A stretch of DNA of 64,000 nucleotides from Geomonas agri (GTDB lineage: Bacteria > Desulfobacterota > Desulfuromonadia > Geobacterales > Geobacteraceae): positions 186,001 through 250,000 of the forward strand of contig NZ_JAINZO010000002.1 in NCBI RefSeq assembly GCF_020179605.1. The letters are read 5' to 3'. Below the pieces are notes generated by a model. The model was not told the DNA's origin, ran no database searches, and saw only the letters and a program-made list of their open reading frames with translations. Below are positions 41,254 through 49,087 of this stretch, in pieces; position 1 is the first letter of the stretch; every line of letters begins with the position of its first letter. Both the position numbers and the translations under genes were made by a program.

Positions 41254-43071
41254 ATGCAGAAACACGAACAATCATACTGGGGCGGTGTAGTGAAATCGAT
41301 GGGCCTGGTTTTCGGCGACATCGGCACGAGCCCCATATATACCCTTTCCGTCATCTTTGCCCTCACCAAGCCCACCCCCGATAACATCTACGGCATCCTG
41401 TCGCTGATCGTGTGGACCCTGTTCGTCCTGGTTACCGTAGAGTACGCCTGGCTCGCCATGAGCCTCGGGCGAAAGGGTGAGGGTGGCACCATCGTCTTGA
41501 AGGAGATCCTGGTCCGCATGCTCAAGGGGGGGCGCGCCCTGGGGTTCATCGGTCTCCTTTCCTTCGTCGGGGTCTCGCTCTTATTGGGCGACGGCGTCAT
41601 CACGCCGGCAATTTCCATTCTCTCCGCGGTCGAGGGTCTGGAACTAATCCCCGCCACGGCCAACCTGTCTGAGGGGGGCGTGATTCTCATCGCCGCCACC
41701 ATCGCCGTGATCCTCTTCATTTTCCAGTCCAAGGGAACGGACAAGGTGGCGGGCGCCTTCGGCCCCCTGATGGTGCTCTGGTTCTCCGCCCTCACCGTCT
41801 CCGGGGTGATCGCCATCTCTGCGCACCCGGAGGTGATCAAGTCGCTGTCACCCTGGTACGCCATCAAGTTCTTCCTCGACAACGGCATGTCGGGGTTCTT
41901 CGTCCTCTCCGAGGTGATCCTGTGCGCCACGGGGGGCGAGGCGCTCTACGCCGACATGGGGCACCTGGGACGAAAGCCCATCGTTCGGGCCTGGTACTTC
42001 GTGTTCGTAGCGCTGGTGATCAACTACCTGGGCCAGGGTGCCTACCTGCTGGAGCACCAGCACGACAAGAACACCCTGTTCGCCATGATCCACGGCCAGT
42101 CCCAGGTCCTGTACATACCCTTCCTGCTGCTCACCATCCTGGCTACCGTGATCGCCTCCCAGGCCCTGATCAGTGGCGTGTTCTCCATCATCTACCAGGG
42201 GATCACCACCAGGATCATGCCGCTCATGAAGGTGGACTACACCTCCAGTCACCTGAAATCGCAGATCTACATCGGCTCGGTGAACTGGACCCTGATGGTG
42301 CTGGTTCTCTTCATCATGTTGCTCTTCAAGAAGTCGGAGAATCTGGCCGCGGCCTACGGCCTCGCCGTTACCGGCAGCATGGCCATCACCGGCATCATGA
42401 TGACCATGATCTTCGCCAACACGACCAAGAAGTGGAAGGTCCCCATTGCGATCGCCGTCACCCTGGTCGACTTCGTGTTCCTGATCGCCAACCTGAACAA
42501 GCTGCCGCATGGCGGCTACTGGTCGCTGATCCTCGCCTCCATCCCGTTCCTGACCATTCTGCTCTGGACCAAGGGGCAGCGCGCACTGTACCGGGCGCTC
42601 AAGCCGCTGGACGTGGAGACCTTCCTCATGTCCTACGAGCAGATCTTCGCCAAGCAGCGCACCATCCCCGGGACCGGCCTGTTCTTCACCCGCGAGTGGG
42701 CCGTGGTCCCCCCGTACGTGGTGCACTGCATCATCCGCAGCAACATCATCTACGAGCGCAACGTCTTCATCTCCATCATCAGGACCGACGAGCCGTTTGG
42801 GGTCTCCTACAAGCTGACCGAGAACAGGGGCAGCGGGCTGGACTCCTTCGAAATCTTCGCCGGCTACATGGAGGTGATCGACATCGAGACGCTCCTGAAG
42901 AAGAACAACATCCACGAGAAGGTCATCTTCTACGGCGTCGAGGACATCACCACCAACAACCCGATCTGGAAGGTATTCAACGCCATCAAGAAGCTGAGCC
43001 CGAACTTCGTCCAGTTCAACCAGCTCCCCGCCAGCAAGCTGCAGGGGGTTTTGACCCGGGTCGAGATGTAA
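41254..43071 (+). CDS. kup: KUP-family low-affinity potassium transporter (copy 2)
   Basis: A 605-residue paralogue of the preceding gene with the same GLVFGDIGTSPIYTL, GDGVITPAISILSAVEG and GGEALYADMGHLGRKP motifs and the same helix pattern. Differences concentrate in the loops (for example ELIPATANLSEGG against LFIPGLEATRQG) and in the C-terminal domain. CCGGAGG nine bases upstream gives a firm start. The tandem arrangement points to local duplication followed by divergence, possibly with different affinity or regulation. Confidence 0.95.
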   Translation: MQKHEQSYWGGVVKSMGLVFGDIGTSPIYTLSVIFALTKPTPDNIYGILSLIVWTLFVLVTVEYAWLAMSLGRKGEGGTIVLKEILVRMLKGGRALGFIGLLSFVGVSLLLGDGVITPAISILSAVEGLELIPATANLSEGGVILIAATIAVILFIFQSKGTDKVAGAFGPLMVLWFSALTVSGVIAISAHPEVIKSLSPWYAIKFFLDNGMSGFFVLSEVILCATGGEALYADMGHLGRKPIVRAWYFVFVALVINYLGQGAYLLEHQHDKNTLFAMIHGQSQVLYIPFLLLTILATVIASQALISGVFSIIYQGITTRIMPLMKVDYTSSHLKSQIYIGSVNWTLMVLVLFIMLLFKKSENLAAAYGLAVTGSMAITGIMMTMIFANTTKKWKVPIAIAVTLVDFVFLIANLNKLPHGGYWSLILASIPFLTILLWTKGQRALYRALKPLDVETFLMSYEQIFAKQRTIPGTGLFFTREWAVVPPYVVHCIIRSNIIYERNVFISIIRTDEPFGVSYKLTENRGSGLDSFEIFAGYMEVIDIETLLKKNNIHEKVIFYGVEDITTNNPIWKVFNAIKKLSPNFVQFNQLPASKLQGVLTRVEM

Positions 43072-43090
43072 CCGACGGGAGTGCCGAAGC

Positions 43091-43118
43091 GTCCCCGCCC
43101 CCGGAGGGGGAGGGGTTG
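43091..43118. repeat. Family A palindrome copy
   Basis: GTCCCCGCCCCCGGAGGGGG lies just after the second kup gene and before the bidirectional terminator. Confidence 0.6.
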
Positions 43119-43157
43119 CGCCCACCCGCTTTTCTTGGTGACAACGCACCACAGGCT

Positions 43158-43202
43158 AATAAAAAAGGGCCGCCCCCTCGATGGGAGCGGCCCTTTTTTA
43201 TT
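43158..43202. terminator. Bidirectional terminator between kup and convergent gene
   Basis: AATAAAAAAGGGCCGC and GCGGCCCTTTTTTATT form a perfect 16-bp stem with A- and T-runs at both ends. It lies between convergent genes and can terminate both. Confidence 0.9.
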
Positions 43203-43231
43203 GGTGGCGCGATGTGTGGAAAGCGGGGCGA

Positions 43232-43573
43232 CTAGACGGTATCCAACAGGTGGCCCCATTCATCCTTCATCTGGATCCGGTGCAGGGCGTTCAGGCCGTT
43301 CACCTCGTAGAAGATCTGGTCCGCCTCCTCCTGGGAGAGGCCGACCTTGGGACGCACCCCCATCCAGTGGCTGAAGTTGCCGGAGGGGGATTCCAGCGGG
43401 CGCGGCAGCGGCGGCCCCGGCTTGTACTTCTTCTCCACGAAGATCGCCGCCTCGTACTGGCGGCCGTGCTTCACCAGGCAGATTTCCAGCAAAGAGCCCG
43501 TGTTCTGCAGCACGCGCTCGATGATAACTTCCTGCACTTCCATATCGTTCGGCATCTCCGTGTATTCGCTCAT
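43232..43573 (-). CDS. Hypothetical protein (113 aa)
   Basis: I do not recognise this small soluble protein. It begins MSEYTEMPNDMEVQ, has a predicted beta-rich core (VIIERVLQNTGSLLEICLV, then YEAAIFVEKKYKPG) and a helical C-terminus (LSQEEADQIFYEVNGLNALHR). No Cys cluster, signal or membrane segment is seen. GGAGAG upstream supports the ATG at 43573. It lies about 100 bp downstream of the phosphatase-family gene on the same strand and may be co-transcribed with it. Confidence 0.75.
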   Translation of the reverse strand: MSEYTEMPNDMEVQEVIIERVLQNTGSLLEICLVKHGRQYEAAIFVEKKYKPGPPLPRPLESPSGNFSHWMGVRPKVGLSQEEADQIFYEVNGLNALHRIQMKDEWGHLLDTV

Positions 43574-43672
43574 AGCTTCTCTCCGTTTCCCCGCTGCGGG
43601 GCATGTGTTTAATCCTTCCCTCTCTTCGGCCGGGACGGCCATGAACTTTAGGTCTTTTGGAAACTTTCGGTG

Positions 43673-44452
43673 CTACTTCACTGACGTCCCATCCTGCTCC
43701 GGGCAAGCCAGGCGCAGCTTTACGATGAGCGGCAGGTGGTCCGAGGCGACCTGGGTCAGCTTGGTGCGCGGGATCGTTTCGCTTTCCACCGCGAGGTCCG
43801 GCGAGATGAAGATGTGGTCGAAGCGGACGATGGGCATTTGGCTCGGAAAGGTGAACTGGGTATGGCCGAATTTGAGTCGCTCCTGCTCGTCCTGCAGCGC
43901 GTTCCTCAGGCGCTTGTGGATGCTCCAGCTGGGGAGGGCGTTGAAGTCGCCGCAGAGCACCATCGGGGGACGGCAGTCGGGATGGGCCAGCCACTCGGCA
44001 CCGGTCAGAACCTTCGCCTGGTAGTTGCGCTCCTGGGGGGTAAGCCCGAGGTGAGTGTTCACCACCTGCAGTTTCTGCCCGTACAGGTCGATCTCCACCC
44101 ACATCACCCCGCGCGGCACCATGGTCCGGTAGCGGTTCTCCGGGTGCAGCCCCCCTGCCCGGACCAGCCGCATCGGAAAGCGGCTGAAGACCACGTTGCC
44201 CCAGCGTTCCCTCTCCAACTGGTAGTGCACGTCCCTTCTCATCACCAGGGCCAGTTCGTGGGCGAGGTCCTGGCAGGCGCCCCCGATCTCGGGCCGAAAG
44301 CGCGCACCGGGAAGCTCCTGGAGCGCCACGATATCGGGCTGATAGGTTTCGATCACCTCCGCGATGCGCGCGGCCGAGGTGTGCCGGTCATTGCCGGTCA
44401 GCCGGTGCACGTTGTAGGTCATGACGGTGAAGGTGCCATCGTTTGCAGACAT
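43673..44452 (-). CDS. Endonuclease/exonuclease/phosphatase family protein
   Basis: A 259-residue EEP-fold (DNase I/exonuclease III-like) metal hydrolase. Motifs in order are MTYNVHR (Asn), ALQELPG (metal Glu), VVNTHLGL (His), LCGDFNALPS (Asp and Asn) and the final SDHLPL (Asp-His). Family members cut DNA, phosphodiesters or phosphoinositides and lipids; the lack of clear DNA-repair loops leaves the substrate open. No signal peptide is seen from the chosen ATG at 44452, though a longer frame would begin with a hydrophobic stretch. Confidence 0.85.
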   Translation of the reverse strand: MSANDGTFTVMTYNVHRLTGNDRHTSAARIAEVIETYQPDIVALQELPGARFRPEIGGACQDLAHELALVMRRDVHYQLERERWGNVVFSRFPMRLVRAGGLHPENRYRTMVPRGVMWVEIDLYGQKLQVVNTHLGLTPQERNYQAKVLTGAEWLAHPDCRPPMVLCGDFNALPSWSIHKRLRNALQDEQERLKFGHTQFTFPSQMPIVRFDHIFISPDLAVESETIPRTKLTQVASDHLPLIVKLRLACPEQDGTSVK

Positions 44453-44556
44453 ACCAGCCGCCCTTTCTTGTACCGTAGAACCCTGAGTAAAAACAACGAC
44501 AGGAATTATACCGGGTTTTATCAGCACTGTCGGATGGGAGTTGGATGGCAGCGGGA

Positions 44557-44586
44557 CAAAAAAGGGGCGAATGATTATTCGCCCCT
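44557..44586 (-). terminator. Terminator after large chemoreceptor gene
   Basis: Read on the reverse strand, AGGGGCGAAT and ATTCGCCCCT form a 10-bp stem with a 4-nt loop followed by six T residues. It lies 38 bp past the chemoreceptor stop. Confidence 0.85.
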
Positions 44587-44624
44587 ACGGTTGGAAACGG
44601 GATTGTGGTTCGGCGGTGGGATCC

Positions 44625-47096
44625 TTACTCCTTGGAGGACGAGACGTCGAAGCGGTCAATCTCGTTTTGCAGCACGGCGATCTGGTCGGCTAGGGCCGAG
44701 GTACTCTCGCCGAGGACCTTGACCGCACCGAGGTTGCTCTCGGTTGCCGACTTGATGCTCTCCACCGCCGGCAGCACCTGGTCGGCGCCCCTGCTCTGCT
44801 CGTCGCACGCCCTCTGGATGCGGCGGATCATCTCGGTGATGTTCTCGGTGGAGTTAGCGATGAAATTGCCCACGTTGCTCTGCTCGCGGGTGGAACTCTT
44901 CACCTGCTCGGTGAGCATCTTCATCTTTTCCACCGCGTTCAGGACAAGACTGCTCCCCTCCCCCTGCTCGCGGGTGGAGATCGCAATCTGGCGCACCATG
45001 GTGGTCACCTTGTCGGTGGTCTCGCGGATCATCAGGCTACCGCGCGCCTGCTCGGCCGTGGCCCGGGCGATGCCGTTGACCTGCTCGGTCGCCATCTGCA
45101 CGCCGGCGACGATTTTCTCCAGCGCCTCGCCCGATTTCCTCGACAGTTCCTCCCCCTGGGCGATGTTCTGCTCCGCCTGCCGGATGGCGCCGACAGCCCG
45201 GTCGGTCTCCTCGAGAACCCCGTTGATGACCTCGGAAATCTTCCTGGTGGATGCGCTAGTGCGCTCGGCAAGCTGCTTTATCTCGCCGGCCACGACCGCG
45301 AAGCCCTTGCCGTGCTCGCCGGCCTGCGCCGCGATGATGGCGGCGTTGAGCGCCAGCAGGTTGGTCTGCTCGGCCACGTCGTCGATGACCGAAAGGATGG
45401 TGCCGATGTCGCCGGCACGCTGAGAAAGGGTAGCAATAACCTCCGAAGTGATGCGCGAGGAAGCCTTGATGGCGCTGATACCGAGGATGGTCGACTCGAC
45501 CGCGCTCTTGCCCACCTCGGCATCCTGCTTGACCACCTCGGAAATCTGCACCGTACTCAGTGCGTTCTTCTCCACGTCCTTGATCGAGCTGTCCATCTGC
45601 ACAATGGAGGATGAGTTGATGCTGGCTTCTTCGAGAAGCAGGTCCGCGTTTCTCCCCACCTGCTTGATGGAGGCGGCCATCTCGATGATGGCGGAGCCGA
45701 CCTCGTCCACCTGCTGGGCCAGTGCCTCGGCGTTCAGCGCGACTTCCTCGACGCTGGCAGCCATCTCGAGCACCGACGAGGAGCTCTCGGACGCCGACTG
45801 CGACAGCCCCTCCACCGCCTGTGCCACCCCCTTAATTGAGGCGGTGATCTGGGCCATGGCGCTGGACGCCTCGTTGACCGAGGTGGACTGCTGTTCGGCG
45901 GCCAACACCACCGTGCCGGAAACCTGCATCAGGTTCTCGGAAACGGCGCCCAGCTCGTTGCTGGAGTGGCTTACCTGGCGCACCATAAGGGCGAGCTTGT
46001 CGGTCATGGCGTTGAACTCCGTCGCCATGGCTCCGATTTCGTCCTGGGTTTCCACTTCGAGCCGGCGATTGAGACCCCAGGTCGAGGTGACCGAGACGAT
46101 GTGCTCCTTGAGGGTGTTGAAGAGATCGAGGCTCGGTTTGAGCGACAGGTACAGGATGGTAATGGCGGCAAGGAGGATGGCGATGAAGATCGCCATCTGC
46201 GCCGCCACCCCTTTCCACATGGTCATGAACAGCGGGCTGATTTCCTTATGGGAGAAGATGACGCCGACGGTCCCCCCCGAGGCGTCCTTGACCGGGCTGA
46301 TACCGACCAGGTACTTGCCGCCGCTGAGGGAAACGATGGCGATGCGGGGCTCCTTGAGCCCTTCGACCATATCGGGGCCGACCTTGGCGGCCAGCCCAAG
46401 AGCGACCGCCTTCTGGGTCGGGTAGAGGATCCGGAACGAATGCACCGCCTCGCTCTTCACCTCGGTGGACTTACTCTTCAGGAACTCCTCGGTGAGAAAG
46501 AGGGAGACGTCGTTGCCGGTGATCTGCTTCATCTGCTGGAAGACGTGGTCGATCTCCTCGGCCACCTCCATGTACCCCAGGGCGTTACCCCGGTAGCTGA
46601 CCGGTTTCACGCAGCGCAAGGAGAAGAAGTTCTTCCCCATCTCCAGCCCCCAGCTCATCTGCTTGGTGGCCTGCGCTTTCAGGAACGTTTCCCGCTTCAG
46701 GATATCCCCATCCTGCTCCGGCTTGTGCGCCCGCAGCAGCACCTTGCCGTCGGGCTGGATGAAGTACATGTGGGTTATATTGTTGTTCTGCTTGATCTCG
46801 CTGAAGATGGGCTTGGCGGCGGCAAGCAGCGCATCCTTGTTGCCGGCGGCAAACGGCGCCAGCAGCACGTCGAGCTTATCCAGGCCGGCGTGAGCGCGGG
46901 CCAACCCCTCGGCGTCCCCTTTCAGGATCGCCTCGAACAGGCGGCCGCTGTTGGCAGCTTCGTCCTTCAGCCCTTCGCGCATCTGGTGCATCTGGTACTG
47001 GTAGGCGAACAGCCCCAGGATGGTGATACTGGCGACACACAAAGCGACAACGGAAACGACAACTCTCTTCTTGATGGACCACATGGCAAACATCAT
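44625..47096 (-). CDS. Methyl-accepting chemotaxis protein with periplasmic Cache-like sensor
   Basis: An 823-residue chemoreceptor. TM1 (about 5-27) and TM2 (about 295-315) enclose a 265-residue periplasmic domain with [20 protein letters not shown], typical of dCache_3-type sensors. A HAMP region and a long cytoplasmic coiled coil follow. The signalling tip reads [20 protein letters not shown] and then [18 protein letters not shown], which departs from the usual EAARAGE and ADEVR. GGGAG before the ATG at 47096 selects it over an upstream ATG at 47114. No che genes are adjacent. The ligand is unknown. Confidence 0.9.
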   Translation of the reverse strand: MMFAMWSIKKRVVVSVVALCVASITILGLFAYQYQMHQMREGLKDEAANSGRLFEAILKGDAEGLARAHAGLDKLDVLLAPFAAGNKDALLAAAKPIFSEIKQNNNITHMYFIQPDGKVLLRAHKPEQDGDILKRETFLKAQATKQMSWGLEMGKNFFSLRCVKPVSYRGNALGYMEVAEEIDHVFQQMKQITGNDVSLFLTEEFLKSKSTEVKSEAVHSFRILYPTQKAVALGLAAKVGPDMVEGLKEPRIAIVSLSGGKYLVGISPVKDASGGTVGVIFSHKEISPLFMTMWKGVAAQMAIFIAILLAAITILYLSLKPSLDLFNTLKEHIVSVTSTWGLNRRLEVETQDEIGAMATEFNAMTDKLALMVRQVSHSSNELGAVSENLMQVSGTVVLAAEQQSTSVNEASSAMAQITASIKGVAQAVEGLSQSASESSSSVLEMAASVEEVALNAEALAQQVDEVGSAIIEMAASIKQVGRNADLLLEEASINSSSIVQMDSSIKDVEKNALSTVQISEVVKQDAEVGKSAVESTILGISAIKASSRITSEVIATLSQRAGDIGTILSVIDDVAEQTNLLALNAAIIAAQAGEHGKGFAVVAGEIKQLAERTSASTRKISEVINGVLEETDRAVGAIRQAEQNIAQGEELSRKSGEALEKIVAGVQMATEQVNGIARATAEQARGSLMIRETTDKVTTMVRQIAISTREQGEGSSLVLNAVEKMKMLTEQVKSSTREQSNVGNFIANSTENITEMIRRIQRACDEQSRGADQVLPAVESIKSATESNLGAVKVLGESTSALADQIAVLQNEIDRFDVSSSKE

Positions 47097-47367
47097 TCGA
47101 CTCCCGATCAGCATCGCATTACAATAAAAAAATGGAGGTTACGTTTATAACTCATTCTTCTTGAAGAAAAAAGGGGGAAACCGTTACCGTTTTGTGATTT
47201 GAAACCCAATATTTGAACTTCAGCCGGCATGGAATTTTCGGGGAAAGCAACTCAGTTAAATTTTTTGTAACAATGGATTGACTCGATACAGCCGGCTATT
47301 ATGATTTTCGAACCGGTCAAAGTAACTAGTAGGAACTACGGGCAGTATGGCCGTCCAGGAGTGCACC

Positions 47368-48612
47368 ATGAACACGAAGAAAATCACCTTTACCAATGCC
47401 AACGGTACTAGGCTGGCGGCAAGGCTGGAGCTTCCCGACGACGAGCGCCCGGTCGCCTACGCCATCTTCGCCCACTGCTTCACCTGCTCCAAGAACATCA
47501 AGGCCGCGGTCAACATCACGCGGGCCATGAGCAGCCGGCGCATCGCCGTGCTTCGCTTCGACTTCACCGGACTCGGCGAGAGCGAAGGGGACTTCGCCGA
47601 GACCACCTTCTCTTCGCAGGTGAGCGACCTGGTGGCAGCGGCGGAGTTCCTGGAGCGCGAGTACGAGGCGCCGCGGCTTTTGGTGGGGCATTCACTGGGG
47701 GGCTCGGCGGTGCTCGTTGCCGCCGGTGCGATACCTTCGGCGACGGCGGTGGCCACCATCGCGGCTCCCTACAACCCGTCCCACCTGCGCCGCCTGCTGG
47801 GAGAGTCAGCCGAAGAGGCAGAGCGCCAGGGGGAAGCGACCGTCAACCTCGGCGGCAGCGACTTCACCATCCGGAAAAGCCTGCTCGACGACCTGGCGGC
47901 ACAGCGACCGACCGAGACACTGGCCCATCTGCAGGGGGCGCTCCTGGTGCTGCATTCTCCCGCAGACACCATTGTGAAGATCGACAACGCGACCCAGATC
48001 TTCCAGGCGGCCCACCACCCTAAGAGCTTCGTCTCGCTGGGGAGCGCCGACCACCTGCTTTCCGAGGCGGCGGACTCGCGCTATGCCGGCGAGGTGATCG
48101 CCTCCTGGGCCATGCGCTATCTCGACGGCGTCGGGGCCGAGCCCGTGGCACAGCGGCAGTTTCTGGCCGCCGACAACAGGGTCACCGCCCGCACCGGGGC
48201 CGAAGGCTTCCGCACCGAGATCTTCGCCAACGGCTTCAACCTTACAGCGGACGAGCCGATCAGCTACGGCGGCAGCAACGAGGGACCCTCGCCGTACGAG
48301 TTCCTGATGGCGGGCCTCGCGGCCTGCACCACCATGACGGTGCAGATGTACGCCCGGCGCAAGGGGTGGCCGCTGGTCGAGGCGCTGGTGCGGCTGTCCC
48401 ATCACAAGATCCACGCCGAGGACTGCCAGGATTGCGATTCCCAGGACCGTCGCCTGGACCAGTTCGTGCGGGAACTGGAACTGATCGGCGCACTGGACCA
48501 GGAACAGAGGCAGAAGCTTTTGGAGATTGCCGAGAAGTGCCCGGTGCATCGCACTCTCACCAGCGAGATCCGGGTGGAAACGAGGCTGAAGGAAAGCATG
48601 GTCGAGGTATAG
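47368..48612 (+). CDS. Alpha/beta hydrolase fused to OsmC domain
   Basis: A 414-residue fusion. The N-terminal alpha/beta hydrolase (about 1-255) has HCFTCSKN, the nucleophile motif VGHSLGG and SADHLLSE with a candidate catalytic Asp/His. The C-terminal OsmC-like domain (about 275-405) has SYGGSNEGPSPYEFLMAGLAACTTM with its redox Cys and a second Cys in AEKCPVHRTL, the pair that reduces organic hydroperoxides. The combination suggests hydrolysis of an ester or thioester together with peroxide detoxification. CAGGAG six bases before the ATG at 47368 sets the start. Confidence 0.9.
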   Translation: MNTKKITFTNANGTRLAARLELPDDERPVAYAIFAHCFTCSKNIKAAVNITRAMSSRRIAVLRFDFTGLGESEGDFAETTFSSQVSDLVAAAEFLEREYEAPRLLVGHSLGGSAVLVAAGAIPSATAVATIAAPYNPSHLRRLLGESAEEAERQGEATVNLGGSDFTIRKSLLDDLAAQRPTETLAHLQGALLVLHSPADTIVKIDNATQIFQAAHHPKSFVSLGSADHLLSEAADSRYAGEVIASWAMRYLDGVGAEPVAQRQFLAADNRVTARTGAEGFRTEIFANGFNLTADEPISYGGSNEGPSPYEFLMAGLAACTTMTVQMYARRKGWPLVEALVRLSHHKIHAEDCQDCDSQDRRLDQFVRELELIGALDQEQRQKLLEIAEKCPVHRTLTSEIRVETRLKESMVEV

Positions 48613-48648
48613 AAAGGGAGACGACCTGCCACCGGCAGGGAATTTCCC

Positions 48649-48675
48649 TCAAGAGTTGGCTCCGCTTGCCGAAAA
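48649..48675 (+). promoter_or_regulatory. Sigma-28 (FliA)-type promoter for the YjfB-like gene
   Basis: TCAAGAGT (48649-48656), an 11-bp spacer and GCCGAAAA (48668-48675) match the flagellar sigma-28 layout (TAAAGTTT-N11-GCCGATAA) with 7 of 8 bases in the -10. It lies 43 bp before a gene predicted to be motility related. Confidence 0.65.
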
Positions 48676-48718
48676 GAGGTGTAACGCCCGAGCTACGTGG
48701 GCGGCAGGAGGACACGTT

Positions 48719-48895
48719 ATGGATGTAACCACCATAGCAACAATGCAGGTAGCAGGCGCCGCTGCCCTCGCCCAGCAGACGGCTTCCATGGCACTGATGA
48801 AGAACGCGGCCGCGGCCCAGATGCAGATGGCCAACATCCTGGCCCAGCAAGCCACGGCGGTGAACCCACCAGAGGGATTCTCCGTGTACGCCTGA
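48719..48895 (+). CDS. YjfB-like putative motility protein
   Basis: A 58-residue protein, MDVTTIATMQVAGAAALAQQ followed by further Ala/Gln/Met-rich helix. Its size, the N-terminal MD-hydrophobic pattern and the repeated MxxA heptads fit the small YjfB family, which is expressed with flagellar genes in Bacillus and others. AGGAGGA seven bases upstream is a strong ribosome site. A sigma-28-like promoter immediately upstream supports a flagellar or chemotaxis role. The biochemical function is unknown. Confidence 0.75.
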   Translation: MDVTTIATMQVAGAAALAQQTASMALMKNAAAAQMQMANILAQQATAVNPPEGFSVYA

Positions 48896-48918
48896 ATCAA
48901 CCAACCATCGTCAACCGC

Positions 48919-48945
48919 AAAGGGCCGGGGAAATCCCCGGCCCTT
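48919..48945. terminator. Terminator between YjfB-like gene and Feo operon
   Basis: AAGGGCCGGGGA and TCCCCGGCCCTT pair over 12 bp with a two-base loop, between convergent genes. The following TGTCGTTT tail on the plus strand is only moderately T-rich. Confidence 0.75.
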
Positions 48946-48959
48946 GTCGTTTCGGCATA

Positions 48960-49085
48960 CTACTTCTTGCAGCAACTCCCCCCTTCGCAGCCGCAGCATC
49001 CCTTCTTCTTCCACAGCGTAGCGTACAGGATGTAGCAGGCTCCGGCCACGATAGCGCCGGCAATGACCACATCGGCGACTCCCAT
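48960..49085 (-). CDS. FeoB-associated Cys-rich membrane protein
   Basis: A 41-residue protein with one hydrophobic helix (DVVIAGAIVAGACYILYATLW) and a C-terminal tail KKKGCCGCEGGSCCKK with five Cys. This matches the small FeoB-associated Cys-rich family (FeoC-like position). It starts two bases after the feoB stop on the same strand, so it is co-transcribed. A role in iron binding or FeoB stability is inferred from context. It is too short for most gene finders. Confidence 0.85.
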   Translation of the reverse strand: MGVADVVIAGAIVAGACYILYATLWKKKGCCGCEGGSCCKK

Positions 49086-49087
49086 TG

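Noticed and set aside
47278-47302. TTGACT and TATTAT as a promoter for the hydrolase-OsmC gene
   Set aside because: The spacing is only 13 bp, too short for sigma-70, so it was not annotated.
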